Shown in pieces: positions 54,743 to 63,573 of a DNA stretch of 64,000 bases (its first letter is position 1; the number at the start of each line of letters is the position of its first letter). The notes below the pieces were generated by a model. The model had not been told where the DNA came from and searched no databases. It worked only from the letters and a program-made list of their open reading frames with translations. A program made the position numbers and the translations under genes. Location: NCBI RefSeq assembly GCF_016746085.1, contig NZ_JAERTZ010000008.1, positions 62,001 through 126,000 on the forward strand, in the 5' to 3' direction. The DNA is from Zobellella iuensis (GTDB lineage: Bacteria > Pseudomonadota > Gammaproteobacteria > Enterobacterales > Aeromonadaceae).

Positions 54743-55666
54743 ATGAGCTCAAGCACCCTAGTACAACGCATCGTCGCCACCATCAAACAGAGGATACAGC
54801 TGGGCGAGCTGGGCGTGGGCAGCCACCTCAGCGGGCAGAAAGTGGCCGACGACTTCCAGGTATCGCGCTCCCCCGCCCGCGAGGCGCTGATGGTGCTGGC
54901 CGAGCAAGGCTACCTGGAGCAGTTGCCCAACCGGGGCTTTTTCGTCATCGATCCGCCCGTTGAACCCCTGGCGGACAAGGACAGGCTCGTCTCCCTGGAA
55001 GAGCCGGAAGAATACTACCGGATGGCGGAAGACTGGCTCAACGACGCCATTCCCGAAGAGGTGACCGAGCAGTTCCTGCGCCAGCGCTACCACCTGACCA
55101 AGGTGCAGGTGATCGACATCCTGAACCTGGCATCGCGGGTCGGCTGGGCAGAGCAGAAGCCAGGCTATGGCTGGCGTTTCCTGAACGTGGCCAAGACGCC
55201 GGAAACCCTGGAGCAGATCTACAAGGTGCGTGCGCTGATCGAGCCCGCCGCCCTGCTGGAGCCCGGCTACCGGCACGATCCCGAGAAACTGAAAAAGCTG
55301 AAAAAAGACCAGCAGGAGCTGCTCGACGGCGGCATCGAAACCCTGCCCGCGGACGTGCTGATCAAGACGGGGGTGCACTTCCACGAGGAGTTCATCAAGC
55401 TGTCCGGCAATCCCATCTACCACATGATACTGGTGCAGCTCAACAAGATGCGCCGGCTGCTGGAATACCGGGCCATGGTCAACCGCCAGCGGATGTACCG
55501 CCAGTGCAAAGAGCATGTGCAGATGATCGAGCTGGTGGAGCGGGGCGACAACCTGGAAGCGGCCCACCTGATGCGCCGCCACCTGAGCGGCTCCTTCGCC
55601 GAAAAATCGCCGATCCTGCAGCTGCGCGAGGAATACCTGGCGGAAATCAGCGAAAAGGGCAAATAA
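54743..55666 (+). CDS. GntR-family regulator with an inserted second helical/winged domain
   Basis: A 307-residue regulator. The N-terminal GntR winged helix is GELGVGSHLSGQKVADDFQV, SRSPAREALMVLAEQGYLEQL and NRGFFVI. It is followed by an unusual 70-residue insert (about 80-150, EEYYRMAEDWLNDAIP, RYHLTKVQVIDILNLASRVG, KPGYGWRFL) that reads like a second winged helix, then the FCD domain (EQIYKVRALIEPAALLEPGY, HFHEEFIKLSGNPIYHMILV, MIELVERGDNLEAAHLMRRH). It is about 60 residues longer than ordinary FCD regulators. It closes the hydroxy-acid locus and probably controls it. Confidence 0.85.
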   Translation: MSSSTLVQRIVATIKQRIQLGELGVGSHLSGQKVADDFQVSRSPAREALMVLAEQGYLEQLPNRGFFVIDPPVEPLADKDRLVSLEEPEEYYRMAEDWLNDAIPEEVTEQFLRQRYHLTKVQVIDILNLASRVGWAEQKPGYGWRFLNVAKTPETLEQIYKVRALIEPAALLEPGYRHDPEKLKKLKKDQQELLDGGIETLPADVLIKTGVHFHEEFIKLSGNPIYHMILVQLNKMRRLLEYRAMVNRQRMYRQCKEHVQMIELVERGDNLEAAHLMRRHLSGSFAEKSPILQLREEYLAEISEKGK

Positions 55667-55680
55667 GGCCGGGTAGCCCG

Positions 55681-55800
55681 ACGGTAGGGTCGTGCCCCCG
55701 CCATCCGTCGAAAGCCCCAACCGTAGGGCCCGCTTCAGTGGACCACCCCACCACCGGTGCGGTGGTTTGGTCGAATCAATTCGACCCTACAAAGTCCCGC
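55681..55800. repeat. Dispersed intergenic repeat related to the 16.8-kb array
   Basis: CGGTAGGGTCG at the left, CCGTAGGGC in the middle and GGTCGAATCAATTCGACC (55769-55786) followed by CTACAAAGTCCCG at the right match parts of the 103-bp unit at 16785-16990. It lies between the GntR gene and hipBA. Confidence 0.75.
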
Positions 55801-55852
55801 TATAAAATCCTGCCACCCTGGTTTTTATAGACCCATGCCCCCTTCCCTTTTA

Positions 55853-55930
55853 AATAATCCTGCACAAGTAGGATTATTATCCTATACTCCTGCCATCATC
55901 CTTATACTCCTGCACTAATAGGATTATTAA
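55853..55930 (+). promoter_or_regulatory. hipBA promoter with repeated HipB-type operators
   Basis: ATCCTGCACAAGTAGGAT is an AATCCT-N8-AGGATT palindrome; a second ACTCCTGCACTAATAGGAT overlaps the start. TCCTGCAC-N3-TAGGATTATTA is directly repeated (55858-55879 and 55909-55930), and TATACTCCTGC occurs twice between. E. coli HipB binds TATCC-N8-GGATA, so these are good HipB sites and imply autoregulation. Confidence 0.75.
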
Positions 55931-56202
55931 TGGCAAAACAGGTCAGGCCACTGGATACCCCCGATCTGCAGGCGCCATTCAGCGCCGAGCTACTGGGTCA
56001 GGCCATCCGCGCCCGCCGCACCCAGAGCGGGCTGCGACTCGAAGACGCCGCCGCCTTGTGCGGGGTCGCCAAACAGACCCTGATGAAAATCGAGCATGGC
56101 CAGGAGACGACCCAGCTCGGCAGCATACTGCAGGTCTGTGCCGGCCTGGGTATCCGGTTATCGATTGCGCCCTGGCACGAGGCGTCCGATGACTGGACGT
56201 GA
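55930..56202 (+). CDS. hipB: HipB-like XRE antitoxin
   Basis: A 90-residue DNA-binding antitoxin with one helix-turn-helix (about residues 20-78: LLGQAIRARRTQSGLRLEDA, ALCGVAKQTLMKIEHGQETT, LGIRLSIAPW). It is expected to bind HipA and the repeated operators just upstream. Its 3' end overlaps the hipA start by 14 bp. The start codon abuts the second operator repeat, so repression probably blocks transcription initiation directly. Confidence 0.88.
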   Translation: MAKQVRPLDTPDLQAPFSAELLGQAIRARRTQSGLRLEDAAALCGVAKQTLMKIEHGQETTQLGSILQVCAGLGIRLSIAPWHEASDDWT

Positions 56203-57481
56203 ACTCATCGTTTATCTGGCCGAGCATCCCATTGCCCGGCTGCTCCTGCAAGAAGACACCCTGGTGTGGCAATATTACCCCGGCTGGCAGCAGCAGGGCT
56301 TTGCCGTGTCCCCCCATCTGCCGCTGGCCGGCCCCATTGCTGCCGTCAATGTTCACCGTTTTCTGCGCAACCTGTTGCCGGAAGGAAATCCGCTGGAAGA
56401 GCTGCTCGCCGGCTTCCACCTGAGCAGGCACAACACCTTTGGCCTGATCCGGGCGTTGGGCGCCGACACGCCCGGCGCCCTGGTCCTGCTGCCACCGGAG
56501 CAGTCATGGCCGCAAGCGGCCATGGAAAGACCCTTGTCCGAGCAGGAATTGAGCCAGCGCCTGGATAACAGGAAGCACTACGGCCTGGTGATATGGGATG
56601 GCAAACCCAGGCTGTCGGTGGCCGGAGTGCAGGATAAAATCAACGTGGTGGTCAACCCGCAGGGAGAGTTGAGCTTTGGCGAAGGCGCCCTGTGCTCGAC
56701 CCATCTGCTCAAATTTGAACAACAAAAATACACCCATCTGGTACTGAACGAATACGTCACCATGCGCTTGGCCAACGCCTGCGGCTTGCCGGTGGCCGAA
56801 GTGGCGCTACGCCGGTTTGGCCATCATCCGGCACTCCTGGTGACCCGTTTCGATCGCCAATGGCTCGCGCCGGGCAAGGTGCTGCGACGCCAGGTTATCG
56901 ACGGCTGCCAGGCGCTGAATCTGCCACCGGAGCACAAGTATGAACGCAACTTCGGCAACGCCAGGGATGTCGCCCACATCCGGGACGGCGCCAGCCTGCC
57001 CAGGTTGTTCGCCTTTGCCGGGGCTTGTTCCAATCCCGCCCAAAGCCGGCAGCTGCTGCTGGACTGGGTGCTGTTCAACCTGCTGCTCTTCAACCAGGAC
57101 GCCCATGGCAAGAACGTCAGTTTTTATGTTGGCCGGCAGGGCATCACCCTGGCGCCTTTCTACGATCTGGTGAACATCGCCATGTACCCGGAATTTGAAC
57201 AGGAAATGGCCATGGCCCTCGGCGATGAATTCGACGCCAGCACAATATATGCCTATCAGCTGGCCGACTTTGCCGCAAGCTGCCACCTCCCCCGGGCCCT
57301 GGTCGCCACCCGGCTGAAACGGCTGGCGACCCAGGTACTGAGCAAGGTGCGGCAAGGGCATCAAGCGCTGGCCGGCACAGCGGAGGAGCGGGACTATCTG
57401 CGCCGTTTCGATGCCCTGATTGCCGCGCGCTGCGAACACCTGCTGCAGGAAGCCGGCCATATAAAAAATATCGAGCTTTGA
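56189..57481 (+). CDS. hipA: HipA-family serine/threonine kinase toxin
   Basis: A 430-residue HipA kinase. E. coli HipA phosphorylates glutamyl-tRNA synthetase and promotes persistence. SVAGVQDKINV (143-153) is the phosphorylated P-loop region, with Ser143 the counterpart of Ser150. The catalytic loop is NQDAHGKN (302-309, Asp304 and Asn309) and APFYDLVN carries the metal Asp326. All key residues are present, so the kinase should be active. I start at 56189, inside hipB, because the longer upstream reading is only hipB in another frame. The target here is unknown. Confidence 0.9.
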   Translation: MTGRELIVYLAEHPIARLLLQEDTLVWQYYPGWQQQGFAVSPHLPLAGPIAAVNVHRFLRNLLPEGNPLEELLAGFHLSRHNTFGLIRALGADTPGALVLLPPEQSWPQAAMERPLSEQELSQRLDNRKHYGLVIWDGKPRLSVAGVQDKINVVVNPQGELSFGEGALCSTHLLKFEQQKYTHLVLNEYVTMRLANACGLPVAEVALRRFGHHPALLVTRFDRQWLAPGKVLRRQVIDGCQALNLPPEHKYERNFGNARDVAHIRDGASLPRLFAFAGACSNPAQSRQLLLDWVLFNLLLFNQDAHGKNVSFYVGRQGITLAPFYDLVNIAMYPEFEQEMAMALGDEFDASTIYAYQLADFAASCHLPRALVATRLKRLATQVLSKVRQGHQALAGTAEERDYLRRFDALIAARCEHLLQEAGHIKNIEL

Positions 57482-57512
57482 CCCCGTCGTAGGGGCCACC
57501 ATGCGCGGTGCC

Positions 57513-58784
57513 CTAACCGGCGGCGGGCCCGGGGATAATATCCATCCACAGCAGCCAGCGCCCGGCATCGTCGATATCGTATTTCCGCACAAAGCTCAGG
57601 GTGCCGTCCTGCGCGATGCGGAACACGGCGAAATTGGCGGGCAGCCACGCCAGCTCGTCGCCCTGCTCCACCCACAGGCTCTTCTGGTTGGCCACCACCA
57701 GCCATTGGCCACTGGGATCGACCTTGAAGGTGCGCGCCTCTATCCCTTGGGTGTCCAGATGCTGGACAAGCTCGGGTTCGCCGCTGTGCGGATCGATCCG
57801 GAACACCGCCATGGTGTTCTCGCCGCCGGCCAGCACCTTCTTGTCGCCCACCACCTTCTCCCCATCGGCGCGGTTGGCCACGTAGAGATAGCGGCCGTTG
57901 GGGTGGAACTGCAGCACGCCCCCCTTCTGGCGATGGCGGTGCTCGTTGGCCATGTCGCGCAGCGCTTCCTTGCGGTACAAAGGCTCCGGCGCCAGGGTGC
58001 CACCCGCGGTGAGCGGATACATGAACAGCTTGCTGCCCCGCTCTATCGCCACATAAACCCAGGGCCGGTCGGGGTGGAAGGCGAGATGGCGCGGCCCCAG
58101 CCCGGGCGCCATCTCCACCCGGGACAAGGGGGTCAGTTGCCCCTGCTCGAAGCGGAAGCTGTTGACGCTGCCCGGCTCCTCCGCCCGCTCGCCGATGGCG
58201 TCATTGCCCCGGGCCAGGGCGACGACGGTGCCGTTGTCCGGCGTGACCATCACCTGGTGGGTGAAAATACCGGCATCCGGCGCCCCGGCCTGGGCTACCT
58301 GCGGGCCTATGCCGCCCTCCTCGTCGAGCTTGTGCACGCTCAGGGTACCGGACTGGTTGAAGGCGGTCAGCGCGTACTCGCCGCCGTGATCCAGGGTGAG
58401 GTGGATGGGCCGCTCCGGCAGCACCGCCGGCTCCCCCCAGGGAGTCAGGCTGCCGCTGTGCGCGTCGATGCTAAAGGCCCCGAGCAGGTGGGTATCGCCG
58501 CTGGCCCCCAGGGTGCCGGAGCCGGCGTTGCTGGAGACGGTATAGAGGAAGCGGCCCTCCCGGTCGGCCACGGCAAATTGCAGGTTGGCCGGCAGCAGGA
58601 CCGGCTGCCCCCTCGCGGCCAGGGTTCCGGTCCGGGTATCCAGGGAATAATGCAGCAGTTGCTCGCCCAGGCTGGCGTAAAGGGTCATGGTATCCTCTTG
58701 GGTTGTCGATTGCTGGGCCTGCAGGCCCGGCGCCGCCAGCACCGAGCCCAGCAAAACCGCCGGCAGTGTCTTGGTCAGTGTCAT
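57513..58784 (-). CDS. Secreted lactonase-family beta-propeller protein
   Basis: A 423-residue protein with a signal peptide (MTLTKTLPAVLLGSVLAAPG, cleavage about LQAQQ) and repeated propeller blades like the 6-phosphogluconolactonase/YbhE family: FAVADREGRFLYTVSS, HLTLDHGGEYALTAFNQSG, HLAFHPDRPWVYVAIERGS, LQFHPNGRYLYVANRADGEK and FKVDPSGQWLVVANQ. Export makes a cytosolic phosphogluconolactonase role unlikely; a periplasmic sugar lactone is more plausible. A start at 58793 is possible. It converges on hipA, with 31 bp between. Confidence 0.83.
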   Translation of the reverse strand: MTLTKTLPAVLLGSVLAAPGLQAQQSTTQEDTMTLYASLGEQLLHYSLDTRTGTLAARGQPVLLPANLQFAVADREGRFLYTVSSNAGSGTLGASGDTHLLGAFSIDAHSGSLTPWGEPAVLPERPIHLTLDHGGEYALTAFNQSGTLSVHKLDEEGGIGPQVAQAGAPDAGIFTHQVMVTPDNGTVVALARGNDAIGERAEEPGSVNSFRFEQGQLTPLSRVEMAPGLGPRHLAFHPDRPWVYVAIERGSKLFMYPLTAGGTLAPEPLYRKEALRDMANEHRHRQKGGVLQFHPNGRYLYVANRADGEKVVGDKKVLAGGENTMAVFRIDPHSGEPELVQHLDTQGIEARTFKVDPSGQWLVVANQKSLWVEQGDELAWLPANFAVFRIAQDGTLSFVRKYDIDDAGRWLLWMDIIPGPAAG

Positions 58785-58845
58785 CACAAACATCCTTATC
58801 TGAATTTATACACACATAAATGCAGAATGATTAATAACACTTACT

Positions 58846-58870
58846 TTGCACTTTTAAAACAAAAAATACA
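58846..58870. promoter_or_regulatory. 25-bp element shared with the tctC (set 3) promoter
   Basis: TTGCACTTTT, AAAC and AAAAATACA in the same spacing as at 43049-43073, two mismatches in 25, lying 62 nt before the lactonase start and in the same orientation relative to the gene. It suggests a common regulator. The rest of 58871-59037 shows nothing. Confidence 0.5.
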
Positions 58871-59037
58871 CCTTGCCATAATGATGGCGAGACCGCCGGA
58901 GGGCATTGTGATCACCTCGACGGCGGGCATGTCGGCAAGGCGCATCATCCTGTAGGTATCGTGGTAGTGGGCAAACCATCGGGCGTATCCCTACGTCCCG
59001 ACAAACTGTCTCCATGGCTGCCGCTCAGCTGGTTTCG

Positions 59038-60252
59038 TTAATTCTCCCCGGACGGCTGCCTGCACGCCGCCACCAGCGCCGCCAGCTCCTTGCCGCCGGC
59101 CAGGGTGTCGGCCTCGAGGATCAGTGCCCGTCCCAGGGTCAGGGCGGTGCGCTGGCAGGCGAGCCGCGTCGCCTCCTCCTCGATGCCGTTCAGATCCGCC
59201 ACCTGGGCGATGCCGATGGTGCGGCGGATAAGCTCGGTGCCGGCATAGCCCAGGCTGTCCCGCCACACCCGGGCCAGAAAGTCGGCCACATAGCCCGGCT
59301 CGGCCAGGGCCGGATCCGCGCAGCCCGCCGCCAGGGCGGTGAAGTCGTCGTGGAACCGCTGCCACAGGGCCTGCACCTCCTCCCGCCGCCGCCGCTGCTC
59401 TGCCCGCCCCTTTTCCCCCGGGTGCAGGCCGGGCTGGCCGCAGTGGTTGAGCAGCAGGTTGCCGATGGCCGAGCCCAGATCGAAGCCCATGGGGCCGTAA
59501 CAGCCGAATTCGGCGTCGAACACCTTGAGCCCGCCCTCGGTCACGAATACCGAGCCGGTGTGCAGGTCGCCGTGCAGCAGGGCCTGAGCATCGCACAGAA
59601 AGCGGTGCTTGAGCGCCGCCACCCGGCGTTTGAGGGGGCCGTCCTGCCACAGCCGCTCGGCCAGGGGGCGCAGGGCGGGCGCGATCTGGTTGCGCGGATG
59701 GTCGTGATAGGGGTCGTCGAAGAACACCGTTTCGGTGGCGGCGCACAGCTCCGGGTTGCTGAACCGCACCATCTCGGCCCGCTTGGCGGCGGAGCTCAGG
59801 TGAAAATCTGAGCCGTGATAGAGCACCCGGGCCAGGTAATGCCCCAGCCGGGCCGCCGTTTCCGCCGGCGCCTCGCCCGCCATCAGGGCCTGGCGCCAGA
59901 GTCGCCACGCCGACAGATCCTCCAGCATCAGCACCGAGAGCCCGGCGTCCTGGTGCAGCAGCGCCACCGTGTGCTCGGGGCAATGCTCGCCATGGCGCCG
60001 CAGCACCCCCGCCTCTATCCTGGCCCGATCCCGGGTCAGGGGCCAGGACTCGCCCACGCAGCGGATGTAGGGCAACGCCTGCTTGACGATAACACTGCGC
60101 CCGCGGGCGTCATCCACCACCCGGAACACCTGGTTGAGGTTGCCGTCGCCCACCTCCGCCGCCGACAGCCGGGCGGCGGTGTCGAAGCCGGGGCCGTACC
60201 GGCGGGCGTAGTCGATGGCGTGCTCGGGGGTAAAAACATGGTATTGGCTCAT
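59038..60252 (-). CDS. mtnK: 5-methylthioribose kinase
   Basis: A 404-residue kinase of the methionine salvage pathway that phosphorylates 5-methylthioribose at C1. VGDGNLNQVFRVVDDARGRS and VIVKQALPYIRCVGESWPL are the N-lobe marks, ALLHGDLHTGSVFV is the catalytic loop and VFDAEFGCYGPMGFDLGSAI carries the metal Asp (DAEF). LGYAGTELIRRTIGIAQVAD is typical of MtnK. It is alone here, without mtnA or other salvage genes. It is divergent from the arsS operon across a 241-bp gap, in which I see no clear riboswitch. Confidence 0.92.
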   Translation of the reverse strand: MSQYHVFTPEHAIDYARRYGPGFDTAARLSAAEVGDGNLNQVFRVVDDARGRSVIVKQALPYIRCVGESWPLTRDRARIEAGVLRRHGEHCPEHTVALLHQDAGLSVLMLEDLSAWRLWRQALMAGEAPAETAARLGHYLARVLYHGSDFHLSSAAKRAEMVRFSNPELCAATETVFFDDPYHDHPRNQIAPALRPLAERLWQDGPLKRRVAALKHRFLCDAQALLHGDLHTGSVFVTEGGLKVFDAEFGCYGPMGFDLGSAIGNLLLNHCGQPGLHPGEKGRAEQRRRREEVQALWQRFHDDFTALAAGCADPALAEPGYVADFLARVWRDSLGYAGTELIRRTIGIAQVADLNGIEEEATRLACQRTALTLGRALILEADTLAGGKELAALVAACRQPSGEN

Positions 60253-60493
60253 GGGCGGACCTCGTTGGTTCTGGGAGCAGCAATGCCCCTCTCCCTATCC
60301 GGTTGGCGCCGACCGGAAGCCGCGTTATTGCAGCCGTTCGCTAACCTCGCCGACCAGTGTAAGGATAGCGCCGGATAAACAGCCTGAAAGATCTTTGCCG
60401 CTCGCAGGGTATAAGCTTTAGACAAAGCGGAATCGCGCCGGCTGCAAGCACGGCGCGCCCTGGCTTGCCCCTTGCCATCCCTGGAGAACCGCC

Positions 60494-61462
60494 ATGAGAG
60501 ACACCCTGCCGCTGCTGGATCTGACCGACTTTCCGGCCATCCGCCGCCACCGGCTCGATACCCTGCAGGTGAACCTGGGCTACAAGTGCAACATGAAGTG
60601 CGTGCACTGCCACGTGGCCGCCGGCCCCCACCGCACCGAGATGATGGACGAGGACAACCTGGCGCTGATCCCCGAGGTGCTGCGGGCCCGCCGGCTGTCG
60701 ACCCTGGATCTCACCGGCGGCGCTCCCGAGCTGCACCCGGGCTTTAGGGCGCTGGTAGCCGCCGCCCGCGCCCTGGGGGTGAAGGTGATCGACCGCTGCA
60801 ACCTCACCATACTGTTCGAGCCGGGCCAGGACGACCTGGCCGGGTTCCTGGCCGGACAGGGGGTGGAGGTGGTGGCCTCCCTGCCCTGCTATTCCATGGA
60901 AAATGTGGACAGGCAGCGGGGCAAGGGCACCTTCGACAAGAGCATTCTCGCCCTGCAGGCACTCAACCGGCTGGGGTACGGCCAGCCCGGTTCCGGGCTC
61001 GAACTCAACCTTGTCTACAATCCCCAGGGCCCCAGCCTGCCGCCGCCCCAGGCGGCGCTGGAAGCCGACTACCGGCGCGAGCTGGGGGAACATTTCGGCG
61101 TCCGCTTCAACCGGCTGTTCGTCCTGGCCAACATGCCAATCAAGCGCTTCGGCGACTACCTGCTCAGCAAGCGCCAGTTCCACGACTACCTGCGCCTGCT
61201 GAAGGAAAACTTCTCCGCCGCCAACCTGCCGGGGCTGATGTGCCGCAACCTGGTGAGTGTGGACTGGCAGGGCCATTTGTACGACTGCGACTTCAACCAG
61301 CAACTGGGGCTGCGCCTGCCCGGCGCGGGCCGACCGCACCTGCGCGATCTGCTGCACCGCGAGCTGGACGGCCAGCCCATCCGGGTGGCCGAGCACTGCT
61401 ACGGCTGCACCGCCGGCCAGGGCAGCAGCTGCGGCGGCGCCCTGCACAAGGAGCCGTCATGA
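60494..61462 (+). CDS. arsS: Arsenosugar biosynthesis radical SAM protein ArsS
   Basis: A 322-residue radical SAM enzyme. LGYKCNMKCVHCHVAAGPHR gives the CxxxCxxC cluster motif with Cys32, Cys36 and Cys39, followed by LSTLDLTGGAPELHPGFR. The C-terminal auxiliary region has MCRNLVSVDWQGHLYDCDFN and CYGCTAGQGSSCGGAL, typical of ArsS. ArsS builds the dimethylarsinoyl-ribose precursor. It leads an overlapping operon with two glycosyltransferase-like genes, the usual arsenosugar-linked set. No arsM methyltransferase is visible, so true arsenic chemistry is not proven. Confidence 0.9.
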   Translation: MRDTLPLLDLTDFPAIRRHRLDTLQVNLGYKCNMKCVHCHVAAGPHRTEMMDEDNLALIPEVLRARRLSTLDLTGGAPELHPGFRALVAAARALGVKVIDRCNLTILFEPGQDDLAGFLAGQGVEVVASLPCYSMENVDRQRGKGTFDKSILALQALNRLGYGQPGSGLELNLVYNPQGPSLPPPQAALEADYRRELGEHFGVRFNRLFVLANMPIKRFGDYLLSKRQFHDYLRLLKENFSAANLPGLMCRNLVSVDWQGHLYDCDFNQQLGLRLPGAGRPHLRDLLHRELDGQPIRVAEHCYGCTAGQGSSCGGALHKEPS

Positions 61463-62124
61463 AGGTGTCGATCATCATGCCGGTGTTGAACGAGGCCGCC
61501 ATCCTGCCCCGGACCCTGGCCGCGCTGCCGCTGCGGGGCAGCCAGACCGAGGTGATACTGGTGGACGGCGGCAGCCACGACCTGTCCGTCGCCCTGGCCC
61601 GCCGGGCCGGTGCCAAGGTCGTCACCAGCGCCCCCGGCCGCGCCCGGCAGATGAACGCCGGCGCCGCCCTGGCCCGGGGGGAGCTGTTGCTGTTCCTGCA
61701 CGCGGACACCCGGCTGCCGCCCGGTGCCCTGCCGGCGGTGGAGCAGGCCCTGACCCGCCGGCACTGGGGCCGCTTTGACATCACCATTTCCGGCCGCCAC
61801 CCCCTGCTGACGCTGGTGGCCGCGCTTATCAACCTGCGCTCCCGGCTGACCGGCATCGCCACCGGCGATCAGGCCATCTTCGTGCGCCGGAGCAGCTTCG
61901 AGGCCATCGGCGGCTTTCCCGAGCAACCGCTGATGGAGGACATCGAGCTCAGCAAGCGGCTCAAGCGGCTGGGGCCGCCGGCCTGCCTCCGGCTGAAGGC
62001 GCACACCTCCGGCCGGCGCTGGGAAAGCCGGGGGCTGTTGCGCACCATCTGGCTGATGTGGCGGCTGCGCTTCGCCTACTGGCGGGGCGCCGACCCGGCC
62101 TCGCTGGCGAGGGCCTACCGATGA
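61459..62124 (+). CDS. GT2-family glycosyltransferase (arsenosugar-associated, TIGR04283 type)
   Basis: A 221-residue glycosyltransferase starting MKVSIIMPVLNEAAILPRTL. VILVDGGSHDLSVALARR binds nucleotide sugar, GRARQMNAGAALARGELLLF then LHADTRLPPG contains the DxD-like metal motif, and TGDQAIFVRRSSFEAIGGFP with LMEDIELSKRLKRLG is the acceptor side. Its start overlaps the arsS stop in ATGA. In related operons it transfers a sugar-like group onto the dimethylarsinoyl precursor or another lipid. No membrane segment is evident. Confidence 0.85.
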   Translation: MKVSIIMPVLNEAAILPRTLAALPLRGSQTEVILVDGGSHDLSVALARRAGAKVVTSAPGRARQMNAGAALARGELLLFLHADTRLPPGALPAVEQALTRRHWGRFDITISGRHPLLTLVAALINLRSRLTGIATGDQAIFVRRSSFEAIGGFPEQPLMEDIELSKRLKRLGPPACLRLKAHTSGRRWESRGLLRTIWLMWRLRFAYWRGADPASLARAYR

Positions 62125-62747
62125 GCACCCGCATCATAGTGTTCGCCAAGGCGCCCCTGGCCGGCCTGGCCAAGACCCGGCTGATCCCGGCATTGGGGGC
62201 CGAGGGCGCGGCGCGCCTGGCCCGGCGCATGCTGCTCTCGACCCTGGCCCATTGCCGGGCCGCGGCCCTGGGGCCGGTGGAACTGTGCGCCAGTCCGGCG
62301 CCGGACCGGCCGCCCTGGCGCAATGTGCCCCTGCCCGCCCATATCGAGCTCAGCGACCAGGGCGAGGGTGACCTGGGCGCGCGCATGGCCCGGGCGGCCC
62401 GGCGCGGCCTGCAACAAAACCCGCGGCTACTGCTGATCGGCACCGACTGCCCGCACCTCAACCCCGCCCTGCTGCAGGCGGCCGCCCGCCGCCTCGGCCG
62501 GTGCGAAGCGATGTTCCACCCCACCTGCGACGGCGGCTACGCCCTGCTCGGCCTGCGCCGCTTCTCCCCCCGATTGTTCGAGGACATCCCCTGGAGCACC
62601 GACCGGGTCGCCGAACTCACCCGGGTGCGCATCCGCGAACTCGGCTGGAGCTTCTACCAGGGCGAATGCCTGCGCGACATCGACGAGCCCGACGATCTGT
62701 TCTGGCTGCCCTCCCAGTGGCTGGGCGCCGCCCTGTTCAACCGCTGA
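62121..62747 (+). CDS. DUF2064/TIGR04282 nucleotidyl/glycosyltransferase-like protein
   Basis: A 208-residue protein starting MSTRIIVFAKAPLAGLAKTRL, the N-terminus of the CofC-like DUF2064 family with the nucleotide-binding KAPxxGxxKTRL pattern. LLLIGTDCPHLNPALLQAAA and MFHPTCDGGYALLGLRRF then LFEDIPWSTDRVAEL are diagnostic. The start overlaps the preceding stop in ATGA. It is usually found beside the TIGR04283 glycosyltransferase and may activate a sugar acid or glycerate. Function is inferred from association only. Confidence 0.86.
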   Translation: MSTRIIVFAKAPLAGLAKTRLIPALGAEGAARLARRMLLSTLAHCRAAALGPVELCASPAPDRPPWRNVPLPAHIELSDQGEGDLGARMARAARRGLQQNPRLLLIGTDCPHLNPALLQAAARRLGRCEAMFHPTCDGGYALLGLRRFSPRLFEDIPWSTDRVAELTRVRIRELGWSFYQGECLRDIDEPDDLFWLPSQWLGAALFNR

Positions 62748-62757
62748 CGAGGCCCCG

Positions 62758-63573
62758 ATGCCGGACCCTGTGCTCACCCAGGAACCCCTGCTCCGGCTGG
62801 CCGCCTTCGCCGGCGTGCTGCTGGTGATGATGCTGTGGGAAGTGCTCGCCCCGCGCCGCAGCCGGCGTTATCCACGCCGGCGCAGCTGGCCGGCCAACCT
62901 GCTGCTGGTGGCCATCAATACCCTGCTGCTGCGGCTGTTGTTTCCGCTCGCCGCCGTGGGCGGTGCCCTGCTGGCGGAGCAGCGCGGCTGGGGACTGTTC
63001 CAGCTGTGGCCGCTGCCGCTCTGGCTCAGCCTGCCGCTTTCCCTGCTGGTGCTGGACTTCCTCATCTACCTGCAGCACCGGCTGTTCCACGCCCTGCCCT
63101 GGCTGTGGCGGCTGCACCGCATGCACCACAGCGATCCGGACATCGACGTCACCACCGGATTGCGTTTTCACCCGCTGGAGATACTGCTGTCGATGGGGAT
63201 CAAGCTGGGCATCGTCATCCTGCTGGGGGCGCCGCCGCTTGCGGTGCTGCTGTTCGAGGTGCTGCTCAACGCCACCTCCATGTTCAACCACGGCAATGTC
63301 CGGCTGCCGCCCCGGCTCGATGCCGGCTTGCGCCTGCTGCTGGTCACCCCGGACATGCACCGGGTGCACCACTCGGTGATCCCGCGGGAAACCAACAGCA
63401 ACTTCGGCTTCAACCTGCCCTGGTGGGATCGCCTGCTGGGCACCTACCGGGCCCAGCCCGAGGCGGGCCACCGGCGCATGACCATAGGGCTGAACGACTT
63501 CCAGGATCCGGCCGAGCTGCGGCTGGGCCGCCTGCTGACCCAGCCCTGGCGCCGGCACAAGGAGCCCAAATGA
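62758..63573 (+). CDS. Sterol desaturase/fatty acid hydroxylase family protein
   Basis: A 271-residue integral membrane di-iron protein. Histidine boxes are LQHRLFHALP, LHRMHHSDPDIDVTTGLRFH and DMHRVHHSVIPRETNSNFGF, with hydrophobic segments about 13-30, 48-68, 82-103 and 140-165. It follows the preceding gene by 10 bp and overlaps the next start in ATGA, so it belongs to the arsS operon. It may oxidise a lipid such as an arsenolipid or an ether lipid; the substrate is unknown. Confidence 0.85.
   Translation: MPDPVLTQEPLLRLAAFAGVLLVMMLWEVLAPRRSRRYPRRRSWPANLLLVAINTLLLRLLFPLAAVGGALLAEQRGWGLFQLWPLPLWLSLPLSLLVLDFLIYLQHRLFHALPWLWRLHRMHHSDPDIDVTTGLRFHPLEILLSMGIKLGIVILLGAPPLAVLLFEVLLNATSMFNHGNVRLPPRLDAGLRLLLVTPDMHRVHHSVIPRETNSNFGFNLPWWDRLLGTYRAQPEAGHRRMTIGLNDFQDPAELRLGRLLTQPWRRHKEPK

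Noticed and set aside
57482-57512. Shared terminator between hipA and the lactonase gene
   Set aside because: GTAGGGGCCACC and GGTGCCCTA can pair only imperfectly and the element overlaps the lactonase end; too weak to annotate.
60253-60493. SAM or other riboswitch before mtnK
   Set aside because: The 241-bp gap was inspected because mtnK is sometimes riboswitch-controlled, but I found no convincing multi-stem aptamer pattern.
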